Shown one piece after another: positions 25,001 through 32,600 of a stretch of 64,000 bases of DNA (its first letter is position 1; every line of letters begins with the position of its first letter). Origin of the DNA: Rostratula benghalensis (taxonomy: Eukaryota > Chordata > Aves > Charadriiformes > Rostratulidae); NCBI GenBank assembly GCA_013399305.1, contig VXAI01000082.1:805814-869813 (forward strand), written 5' to 3'. Made by a program: the position numbers and the translations under genes. The notes beneath the pieces are model-generated. The model was given only the letters and a program-made list of their open reading frames with translations. It made no database searches and was not told the origin of the DNA.

Positions 25001-28000
25001 CTCCACAAGCACAGGTCAAGCAATAGAACCAAAACCTAAGTTTTCACATCCTCGTGGTTCGATAAACTAAATAATGTAAAGCTGCTTCAGCAGGGGGAGG
25101 AAAAAGCAGCAGCAAGTAAGAGGTAACTGAATTCAGAAGACTTAATTTCATGACTCTTGTTTTCTTAGGTTCAGAACTGGAACAGTGAGATTCTTGCTAA
25201 GCAGAAACCCCTGGTTGCCAAACCTTCAGCAAAACTGCATTTTGTAAATCGACTAAAAGGCAAAAAGTACAAAACGGGCAGCACTTCCAAAGTTTTGCAG
25301 GATGCCAGTAATTCTATTGATCATCGACTGCCAAACTCTCAGAGGGTAGGTTTGGGGAGCTGTGGAGAGCATGGCCTTTACTAATCTCTGTCTGATCAGA
25401 ATTATGGAGAGGACATTCCTGCAGCTGCCTCTTTCAGTTTTACTCACTTTAAACATGGTGACTCTGTAAACCCACGCAGAATCTGCCCATCTACAGCTGT
25501 CTTGGGGGTGGTGCCAGCTTTAAGCTCTTCCCACTATTGCAATGGTTTTTTTTCCTGGTGCATGTTCTAACATTACAGCTCAGCTTCCACGGCTGATCCA
25601 TTTCTAGTCTCTTCTAGACCCCCCTTCTCCAAAGCTAGCTTTGCTGGTTCAGGCAGGGGGAGATATTTTTGACGTATTTTTTTGGTTTTTGCACTCTTGA
25701 CAGAGTCAAGTTAAAATAAAAGAACCAAGGCATTGCTGTAGCTGAGAGGGTGAGTGCTTTTCACCACAGACCTGAGGACATAATGGAAAGTCTTCATTGC
25801 TGTTCCTGGCTTTTTCTTTCATGGGCTTTTTTTGGTGGCTTCATGGCCGAGGAGGAGTAACTCCAGCTGTACTGATCAGAGTACCCTCTTTTTCTCAGAG
25901 AATGAAACGTTTCTAATACATTTATTTAACCTTCCAAAAATGCTTGCCGTATTATTAGCGTTTCCTCTTTGGATAAATCTCTGTCTATGGAAATGGATGA
26001 CTAACAAAACTCATTTAATGGATTTCAGATGTGCAAATGTCAAACATATTACTGGATTGAAACTGTGATGCAGCTGTCCTAGTTTAAGGTACTCGAGTTC
26101 AAAGTACCCCTAACTCTCCTCTCCTCTTCAGAAAAACAGTCGTGAGACGATGGCAGATGAAGGGTTCTTTGATCTGCTGAGTCGGTTCCAGAGTAACAGG
26201 ATGGATGATCAGAGATGCTATTTCCAGGAGAAGAACAGATTCTCAGCTGCTTCAGCGGCAACATCCTCCACACCACCTAAAGCAATGAGAAAATGTAATT
26301 TTAAAAAGTACAATCCCTATCTGACTTCCGTTCCTGCCAAGTACCACTTAAAAAATGTATTTGCATGCAAGACCTGCTAGGGCGAGGAACTTATTCCTAG
26401 GCTAAACTTCTCTCCTTCCTCCTCCCCAGCCTTCTCTACTTCTGTCGTCTCACCCCACACAGATGAGTTCCTGGACCTCCTCGCCAGCTCGCAGAGCCGC
26501 CGGCTGGACGACCAGCGCGCAAGCGTCAGCCATCTCCCCGGACTCCGTCTCAACCAGCAGAGCAGTCAGGCGGTCCTGGGGCACCTCATGGCAAGTGACA
26601 CCAGAGAACTAGACGACGACTTCTTCGATAGGTTGATAAAATGCCAGGTAAGGCTTCTGCAAGAGATCTGCAGCTGCCGAGCCCTTGGGGGTTGGATTTG
26701 TGCATCCTGCTATGGAGTTTCCTCACGTAAACCGCCTTGTTTGTCGTGCGTTCCAAAATACAAATTGATTTGGCAGGCAAGGAGAACCAAAAAATTAGGA
26801 TTTTCTTTTCATGATTGGCTTGGGCCTTTACAATTTCTTTTTTGTTGTTTTCATTTTTTTCCCTCAAATTGTCTAGTAGGTGTAATTTTGATATTTATAC
26901 CAATTAACCATTAGAAAACGCCAAAAAGGTGAAGGAAAACAAGTGAGGCTATTAAAAATGATTTTAAGGGAAAGTGTTTAGAAACAACTTGTTGGGAGGG
27001 CAGCAGGAATGCCAACGTACCAAGTGAAAGAATTCAGTATCAGTTTCAGTGCTGACAGGGACCATCGCTGCAGTTGGGTTACATTTAGGTAACAGTTCAT
27101 GGCAATATGCAATGAGGTGTCTGAGGTCAGTTGGAGCATGGTACATACACCAATTAGACCAAAGAGAATTTAATTTAATTAATTCTTTAAGAGGAGCTAC
27201 TGTGGATGGCTGCAGCCCACAGGCCTAGGGTGACAGGCTCATGCTTGTAGTAGAATCTGACCCGGAGGGGCTGGCTGGGCAGTAACACGGTGGTTAAAAT
27301 CTACAGGTCTCCTGAGTTTAGAGGAAAACTTTAAATTCTGCCTTTCCAAATCTGACAATGGGGTGACTTTTTTCCAATTTCTGCGTAAGGAAAGGAAGCC
27401 AACTCTCCTCTCACAGAATGGTCTAGGTTGGAAGGGACCTTTTGAGATCATCTAAGTCCAACCATCAGCCTAGCGCTGATAAAAAACCAACCATGTCACT
27501 GAGCAGTAGGTCAACCTGTCTTTTAAATACCTCCAAATGCTTAATAACCCTTAATAACACTTTCCCTGGATTTTTCTATTGTATTACTATGTACTAATGC
27601 TAAAATTCTTCTTCTGAACAAAGGACACTTAAATTTTGTCCTGCCGTATGAACAAGGCCTAAGTTGGGGATTTAAGTTCAGATAAGTGAAGGAACCGTTT
27701 TAGCTGCACTTTTAACTTCTTATTTCATTTGAGGAGTTTAACTTGAAACAAAGCTTTCAAAGTAAAGCCTTGTATTAGCTTTAGGTCTGAAACCAAAAGC
27801 TTTTAGTCATTTTCCACTGACACTGTTCACCACTCCAATTCCGTACATTCCTGTGACCATGCAGCGCTATTGCTCGGTCTGTCGGCAGGGCTCCCGCCTG
27901 GATGACCAAAGATCTGCTCCTCCCCCCTCCGCCAAGGGACCGACTGTACCAGATGAGGATTTTTTCAGCCTGATTTTACGATCCCAAGCGAAGAGAATGG

Positions 28001-28053
28001 ATGAACAAAGAGTCCATTTGCCCTCAACTCTAAAGGGACCAAATTCTAGCTGA
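10028..28053 (+). CDS. GPSM2: G-protein signalling modulator 2 (LGN), 14 coding exons, 662 aa
   Basis: Adaptor of the NuMA-LGN-Galpha-i complex that pulls astral microtubules toward the cell cortex and orients the mitotic spindle. In hair cells the family also helps shape stereocilia (established knowledge). Exons: 10028-10089, 16393-16614, 17638-17773, 18247-18389, 18926-19049, 19319-19434, 21042-21197, 21987-22095, 22512-22638, 23243-23313, 25169-25345, 26132-26294, 26430-26647, 27889-28053. The joined length is 1989 nt, every junction is GT-AG and the frame never breaks. Residues about 22-360 are tandem TPR units with repeated LGN and A-Y/F-L-G patterns that bind NuMA or Inscuteable. A linker follows. 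Four GoLoco motifs then end in DDQR (506-509), DDQR (562-565), DDQR (613-616) and DEQR (646-649), the part that contacts Galpha-i-GDP. Human GPSM2 is about 684 aa; the shortfall is at the C-terminus, where 13 unrelated residues replace a longer tail. The paralogue GPSM1 is less likely given the close match throughout. Confidence 0.97.
12195..12252 (+). mobile_element. CR1 LINE 3' tail fragment
   Basis: Matches the conserved CR1 3' end: GGACTAGATGATC, then AGGTCCCTTCCAACCC, closing with two copies of an ATTCTGTGA-type unit. Only about 60 bases remain, so it is a short fragment of a 5'-truncated insertion. Confidence 0.8.
12738..12806 (+). repeat. purine-rich low-complexity tract
   Basis: Almost pure A and G on the plus strand, with GGGGA and GGGAA units. 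It could adopt triplex or other non-B structure, but no function is visible. Confidence 0.75.
13312..13343 (+). repeat. tandem duplication of a 16-base unit
   Basis: The unit GTTAATTTTCATAACA occurs twice head to tail with no difference. A small local duplication inside intron 1. Confidence 0.8.
14514..14757 (+). other. open frame flanked by AG and GT in GPSM2 intron 1
   Basis: This 244-base stretch is bounded by CAG on the left and CAG|GTATGG on the right. It is open in one frame for 81 codons and the frame runs on past the donor. The peptide is not low-complexity; it contains SCLSYHSL near the middle and ends LKLWNVEDQQ, which resembles one strand of a WD40-like repeat. The acceptor's pyrimidine tract is weak (CA repeats). 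It is not part of the GPSM2 reading frame. Options are a pseudo-exon, a remnant of another gene, or chance. I could not identify a parent protein. Confidence 0.25.
15696..15722. repeat. TA-rich microsatellite
   Basis: Interrupted (TA)n run broken by one GTAC, in AT-rich intron sequence. Confidence 0.8.
16393..16614 (+). CDS. GPSM2: GPSM2 coding exon 2
   Basis: Completes codon 21 and encodes residues 22-94 plus two bases of 95. It carries the first TPR helices (MEASCLELALEGERLCKAGD) and the second unit with QLGNAYFYLHEYAKALEY. It is nearly identical to human LGN. Confidence 0.97.
17638..17773 (+). CDS. GPSM2: GPSM2 coding exon 3
   Basis: Residues 95-140. A TPR unit with GNLGNTLKVLGNFEEAI and CCQRHLDISRELNDK, ending in phase 0 at AAG|GTAAGA. 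Confidence 0.97.
18247..18389 (+). CDS. GPSM2: GPSM2 coding exon 4 (TPR unit with divergent loop)
   Basis: Residues 141-187 plus two bases. It begins VGEARALYNLGNVYHSKGK and continues into an insertion between the TPR helices (NVASAGTHDPGELPDDVKN). The human protein has a different loop of similar length here. The exon ends in phase 2 before GTAAGTA. Confidence 0.96.
18926..19049 (+). CDS. GPSM2: GPSM2 coding exon 5
   Basis: Residues 188-229. A TPR unit with GRAFGNLGNTHYLLGNF, ending AHEQ at CAG|GTACAA. Confidence 0.97.
19319..19434 (+). CDS. GPSM2: GPSM2 coding exon 6
   Basis: Residues 230-267 plus two bases. It runs from RLLIAKEFGDRSAERRAYSN to EAASEYYK and forms one TPR unit. Confidence 0.97.
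19965..20510 (+). mobile_element. CR1 LINE 3' end, 5'-truncated, in GPSM2 intron 6
   Basis: About 550 bases matching the end of CR1 ORF2 and its 3' UTR. Recognisable pieces include HLEHCIQLW, a GVQRRA motif, the GCCTGGAGAAGG segment, GGTGGTGAGACACTGGAACAGG and the closing ATTCTATGA repeat. It lies in the same orientation as GPSM2. Frameshifts and stops show it is a dead copy. The left edge is approximate. Confidence 0.92.
21042..21197 (+). CDS. GPSM2: GPSM2 coding exon 7
   Basis: Completes codon 268 and runs to residue 319 plus two bases. A TPR unit with CYSLGNTYTLLQDYEKAIDY and HLKHLVIAQELHDK. Confidence 0.97.
21987..22095 (+). CDS. GPSM2: GPSM2 coding exon 8
   Basis: Completes codon 320 and runs to residue 356. 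A TPR unit with IGEGRACWSLGNAYTALGNH, ending LEISRE at GAG|GTACTA. Confidence 0.97.
22512..22638 (+). CDS. GPSM2: GPSM2 coding exon 9
   Basis: Residues 357-398 plus one base. It holds the final TPR helix (VGDRSGELTARLNLSDLQMV) and the start of the serine- and asparagine-rich linker (LGLSYSTNNSMMSES). Confidence 0.97.
23243..23313 (+). CDS. GPSM2: GPSM2 coding exon 10 (linker)
   Basis: Completes codon 399 and runs to residue 422. It carries GRRHSMENMELMKLTPEK. The serine in the RRHS context corresponds to the linker serine reported as an aPKC target in mammalian LGN (from memory). Confidence 0.96.
23314..25168 (+). other. GPSM2 intron 10
   Basis: A 1.86 kb intron. It contains unusually long open frames for its size: 23527-23937 on the minus strand (136 codons) and overlapping frames 24604-24966 and 24804-25070 on the plus strand. 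No domain or known repeat is recognised and no splice signals tie them to GPSM2. They are probably chance, but are listed as an observation. Confidence 0.6.
25169..25345 (+). CDS. GPSM2: GPSM2 coding exon 11 (linker)
   Basis: Residues 423-481. A basic linker with VQNWNSEILAKQKPLVAKPS, then HFVNRLKGKKYK and KVLQDASNSIDHRLPNSQR, in phase 0 at both ends. Confidence 0.97.
26132..26294 (+). CDS. GPSM2: GPSM2 coding exon 12 (GoLoco 1)
   Basis: Residues 482-535 plus one base. The first GoLoco motif, DEGFFDLLSRFQSNRMDDQR, spans 490-509. A Ser/Thr/Ala-rich spacer follows. The donor is AAAT|GTAATT. Confidence 0.96.
26430..26647 (+). CDS. GPSM2: GPSM2 coding exon 13 (GoLoco 2 and start of 3)
   Basis: Completes codon 536 and runs to residue 608. 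GoLoco 2 spans about 547-565 (DEFLDLLASSQSRRLDDQR). The N-terminal half of GoLoco 3 (DDDFFDRLIKCQ) ends exactly at the donor CAG|GTAAGG, so the motif is split by the intron. The exon is clearly more GC-rich than its neighbours. Confidence 0.96.
27411..27560 (-). mobile_element. CR1 LINE 3' fragment in GPSM2 intron 13
   Basis: The reverse complement of the CR1 3' end: TCACAGAATGGTCTAGGTTG, then GAAGGGACCTTTTGAGATCA and GTCCAACCATCAGCC. It is oriented opposite to GPSM2. The right edge is uncertain because the copy has diverged. Confidence 0.85.
27889..28053 (+). CDS. GPSM2: GPSM2 coding exon 14 (end of GoLoco 3, GoLoco 4, stop)
   Basis: Residues 609-662 and a TGA stop. It completes GoLoco 3 (GSRLDDQR) and encodes GoLoco 4 (DEDFFSLILRSQAKRMDEQR, 630-649). 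Only VHLPSTLKGPNSS follows, whereas the human protein continues with a different tail about 20 residues longer. Confidence 0.96.
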   Translation, partial: GSRLDDQRSAPPPSAKGPTVPDEDFFSLILRSQAKRMDEQRVHLPSTLKGPNSS

Positions 28054-28511
28054 AGGAAGGAACGGGCCCGTACTCTACAGTAGCATCGGAGGTACCGGGT
28101 TTGTTTGCTGGAAAAACACACATGCCTTTTTACAGCAGACTGCAGGCAGTAGTTTTGTCCCCTTTGTAACAATTTTTTATATAAATAGCAGCAGCACCCC
28201 ACTGGGGAGCAGTAGTTAGAGTTGCCACTGCTCTTGGCAGCTGCTTTGAGCAGCGTCTGAGATCCTGATGACTCCGTCTCCCTCCTATCTGCCTCTGGTC
28301 CATGAACAGGAGGAGGAAATGCTTCCCTGTCAAGGTACTCTCATTGCTGACAGGTGAATTCTGCCTCCATCCAGTGTAAGACCTACATTTGTATGTTTTT
28401 TTCAAAGAAAATTTGATTATCTTTTTTCCCTAATTTGTACCTCCCTGGAGAAAGGTCCTGTTTTCTTTTATATCTTTTATTTTTAAAATAAAAAAAAAGG
28501 AAAAAAAGAAA
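28054..28511 (+). other. GPSM2 3' UTR
   Basis: Follows the TGA stop directly and contains no credible coding exon. It ends in an A-rich stretch with a canonical AATAAA at 28487-28492, just before the assembly gap. A second AATAAA on the plus strand follows the gap at 28601-28606 and precedes T/GT-rich sequence, so a longer form is possible. Confidence 0.75.
28487..28492 (+). terminator. GPSM2 poly(A) signal AATAAA
   Basis: Canonical hexamer about 430 bases after the stop codon, in AT-rich sequence. On the minus strand a second AATAAA lies at 28476-28481 and could serve CLCC1. Confidence 0.6.
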
Positions 28512-28583
28512 NNNNNNNNNNNNNNNNNNNNNNNNNNNNNNNNNNNNNNNNNNNNNNNNNNNNNNNNNNNNNNNNNNNNNNNN
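28512..28583. other. assembly gap (run of n)
   Basis: Unresolved bases within the tail-to-tail interval, flanked by poly-A-rich sequence on both sides. The gap may reflect a hard-to-sequence homopolymer. Confidence 0.99.
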
Positions 28584-29413
28584 AAATATGATCTTTAAAA
28601 AATAAATTGAGAAACAGCTTCAGTACTTAGTAGTCTGTCTTTGTTTCTTCCAAACGGTTTCTGTAATTGTTATTTTAAAAAAAAAATAAAATCAAACCCT
28701 AGTTTTAGTTCTGTAAACTAAAACTGTCCTCACTCTGCTCTGCTTTTAAGCGGAAATGCCAGAATATTCTTCCAAGGCCCACGTGTTACCATCAGTGTAT
28801 TCTGATCTTTGGTCCCTGTACTCACTGCTTCCCCCTTCAGCTTTACGTTGCAGGAGATGTGTCTTTAGGGCAACATCAGCTGCCTGCTCCTCTGCAAATT
28901 ATTGAACTAGAAGAAAATCATCAAGCTGACAAGCAGCAAACTGGTTTTAAAGAATATAACCCAGAAGATAATCCTGAGACAATCGGAGTTGCTAATAGCC
29001 CTGCGGGTGTTACACGGACAGCAGCAGCTCCTCCCTTCAGGCTGTCTGCCCGGTACCCACTGAGGCCGGTGTTCGCTACAGCCCAGAGAGCATCAGCGCT
29101 TCCCCACACCGAGGAGCAGTTCTGTGCAAAAGGCACTACACAAAGCAGCCCCCCACAAGCCTGTTTTCTTGGCCACTTAAAGTCAGATTATTTTACATTT
29201 TCACTTCAGATTCCAGAAGTAGCACCTATGCTCAGTCTCTTGATGTTTAAAACCCTACCTGGCTTACAGCTGTGCTCACTGGTGCTCTGAGCGAAGAGGA
29301 GCTCCCCAGCTGCTCACCAACACACGCTGTTCTGTGTGTGAGAACTAGGGCAGAACTAGCAAATAGAGGAAATTAAAGATGAGCCAAAACTTACAGCAGA
29401 TCCTGGGGCTTCC
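28584..29413. other. GPSM2-CLCC1 convergent interval
   Basis: Between the GPSM2 3' UTR and the presumed last CLCC1 exon. Part of it is probably CLCC1 3' UTR on the minus strand. A plus-strand open frame of 143 codons (28859-29290) lies here with an acceptor-like CAG just before it. No family is recognised, so it is not called as a gene. Confidence 0.6.
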
Positions 29414-29641
29414 TCAGTCTCCGTCCTGCGAGTCCCGGGAACTGCTCTTTTTCTTCTCTTCACGTGGTTCCGTTACAGAACTTTTCCCTCCTAAGTTTTT
29501 ATTAGGATCACAGTTTTCTCCAGTCTCTTGCTCTCCTGTGCCTGTCTCCTGTTTCTGCTGCTCAAGAGCGTGTTCTTCAGTAAGGCTTTCAGCTGTGATA
29601 GTTTCTAGTCTACAAACTTCAGACTCAGTGTGCAATCTATT
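29414..29641 (-). CDS. CLCC1: candidate CLCC1 terminal coding exon (acidic tail)
   Basis: An open frame of 75 codons plus TGA, read from an acceptor TTTTTACAG|AATAGA. The peptide is rich in Glu, Gln, Ser and Lys and matches the character, but not clearly the sequence, of the mammalian CLCC1 tail. Joining in frame needs a phase-0 donor in the previous exon, and CAA|GTAGAA at 30184 fits. The placement is inferred and a stop in the previous exon remains possible. Confidence 0.5.
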   Translation of the reverse strand, partial: NRLHTESEVCRLETITAESLTEEHALEQQKQETGTGEQETGENCDPNKNLGGKSSVTEPREEKKKSSSRDSQDGD

Positions 29642-32600
29642 CTGTAAAAATTAATAATAAGCTATTAATCAAGCAATCCGAAGTGACAGCACCTCTTGCT
29701 TCAGGTGCATCTCGGCTCAAGGGACAGAACTCCCCCAAAGCATGACTGGTATCTTTTCTTTTTCCTAAGGAAATATGTAAGTAAGCACAACGTAGAGTAC
29801 AAGTCTGGGTTTAATTTTCTATAATTTACAGAGAAGTCAGCACTGCTGCTTTTCCTCTGCAGGTAATCATTACTGCCCAGGCTGACATAACCATCCATCC
29901 CTCAAAAGAGAAGTTATTTAAGCCTTTACTATAAAAGTAGGGTTTTAATTTTGTAGTTTCCTGCCACAGTTAGCCATTGCACAGTAGTTTGTGCAAGATG
30001 CCTCTACCGACCTGTTCTGTGGGGAACAGGTACTCCCGTAACTCCTCTCTCCCCAGGGTCTGGCTTAAGTTTGTTGTTTAAGCAGGTTCTAGGAGGTGCC
30101 ATTGAAATCTATTCAATTTAAGCCCAGCTCAAGGAGCCCCAGGACTAACATACACCAGGTTCTGCTTTGTGACACTCTTCTACTTGCTTGTCCGGCTCAT
30201 TGTCCCTGTGCACCACGTCAGGACTGCTGCTGCCAGCTCCTGCTCTCACGGGAGCATCTCCTCTGTCGTAAGATCCTCGGTAGTACGGGGGCTTCTGCAA
30301 GTAACAGCCGTCTGATTTACTCCCCTCGTACTGCCCAAAGTCTATTTGCTCCGGTTGACAGTCAGGCGGAGGAAGAACTGTCCTCTGAGAAGATGTTAAG
30401 TATCTTAGCACAGACACTGATGATCCCGCTCCATAGAAGAAAGCCTGCGGGAAGGAAAAAGAACAAAACACTACCTATTGGTAGCCCCTGGTTTTCACAG
30501 AGAATCCAAGTCAGGCAGGCGTCTGAAACGCTCTGAAAGAAAAGCCCAGGTGATCAGAACAGCTACAATCAAAGCCAAGCTTGGTGCAGTCTGAGCCCCT
30601 GCAGGAACTGCCAGACTGGGTGCTGTTCATCTGCGGTGCGACAGTGAAGACGTTGAAGGCTCTAACTCAGTGCTGTTGTGTGCACAACACCAATCTTACA
30701 GTGACATCGTCTTCCATTTGGGCAATCAATCATAGGGTCTAAGATTTTAAGCAGTTTAATGCTACTTCATCCCTCTTGGGGAATGGGGGGCGAGACGTGG
30801 TTTAAATAGGAACAATTTTAGTTGCTAAACCAACTGTACTATAAAGATTTTCTAAAGTAAAAAAATCCCCTTGTAAAAATAATTTATTTTGTGCTAAGAA
30901 ATCTCTTCAGTACTACAGATAAGAAGTAAGTAACAAAGGGTAAATGTATACCAACCAGGACAGCCAGAGCCATCATAATTAGCACTGGAACCTGCAGAAT
31001 AAACGGTATCTCCTTCATAAGTGCTTTGATGAATTCACCGAGCCCCTGGCCCACGTGCTTCAAGGGCTCAGTTACGAAGTTGGTGAAAGTAATTGCCAGC
31101 GCCTAGAAAATCCCAAGTAGAGAAAGAGCGTGGTTACTGGTTGTGAAGCTGAAGGTGAGCAGTCTCTTCAGGCTGGGTGTGTACCTTCGTGGGTGGAACC
31201 AGCAGAGCAGGATTTACCAGCAGAGTTTCATAGTACTTCTGGCAGGGATCGTCCTGAAACGTCCATTTACTTCTGAACCACTCTGTTGTCAAAACACAGA
31301 CATGTATTTACTACTTCAAAAAATATATTTTATGGATCACTGGATAATAAATAATGGCTATTAAAGAAAAATCAGCTTTTTCTGCAAAGTAACAAAACTA
31401 TAGACTTAGCTACAGATGTAATTTCTCCAGCCCATTGTACTCACAGGCCTGGAAGAGGAAAGAAAGAATCTTTCTCTTGAATTCTGCCCTCCTGTCTGCA
31501 ATAAACCACCCTGAGTGGTGCTGGGGGAGGGAGCGGGGGAAATGCTCCCGGGTAAGTTACAAGGAAAAGAAGTAACAGCATGAGACAGGGTGTAAACACC
31601 CCTTCACAGGCCCAGCAAAGAAAGTCTTATGGAATGGAAAAACAGTAAAACTGCATAATCGGGTGTTGCTGAAGAAGACTCAGCGTGCTACTCAGGAAGA
31701 AATTAAGAGTATTCTCGGATACTGAGTATTTTGTGATCTTAGATCCTATTACAAAACCATGAAACAAGCAATTACCGATCAGGCTTCCCCCCCAGTCCAG
31801 CTTCTCGGCGCAGACGTTATCAAAGGGTCCCATCTTGGCAATCTCTGCCTGACGCTGCGCGAAGGCCAGCTGCAGGAGAGGAATTACAGCTGGTGAAACA
31901 AACCACCCTGGTGCTGGGCACAGGACACCCCCATCCCTGCTCCTGAGCTAACGATGCTTGCTCTCAGCTGGGTTGGGATAATTAACTGGGTAAATCTGTA
32001 TGAAGAAGTTTGCTACCTAAACAATTTAACAGGCAATGCTAAGTAAGTACTTCCTGGCAATGGGCAGACAGTACCGAGATGAACACCTCTCAGTTACTCT
32101 CCAAACAGAGCCCAAGTTACCAAGGGAGCAAACTTCAATACTCATAGATACAATGTTCAGGGCAAAAGCACTCTGCTGACATCTTGTTGCTTCAAAATGT
32201 TTCTGGATCAAAACCCAAGACAGCTGCCACACAACTGCCAATTAAAACTTCACAACATTCTCTTATCTTTGAAATAATTCTCATTTACAAAGACAGGTAT
32301 TCATTCTAATTTTGCCTTACAGTTTGCAGCTGCTAAGCAAAGAGAAAAAATTGAGTCAAATCATCTACTGGAAGAACTCTGACGTTCTTCACCGGCTCAG
32401 CCTGAGTCCTGGGCACGGCAGTCCACTGGCCTGAGCAGCCACCCTCCTCTGGGGGACTCTGCTGTGCCTGGCTCAGAAACTGCACTTTCATCCCAATGAC
32501 AACGTGTGAGGACCGAGATTTAGCGGTTGGGCTGTGACCCAGCAGCACTGACTCCTCTTTGTTAAAACCAGAACCACTACTACAAACTACAACGTTTGCT

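Noticed and set aside
27867..28405. Minus-strand open frames of 111 and 91 codons
   Set aside because: They are shadows of GPSM2 exon 14 and its 3' UTR, with no family resemblance.
30096..30536. 146-codon plus-strand open frame
   Set aside because: It is the antisense shadow of CLCC1 exon 9, whose minus-strand peptide matches the family.
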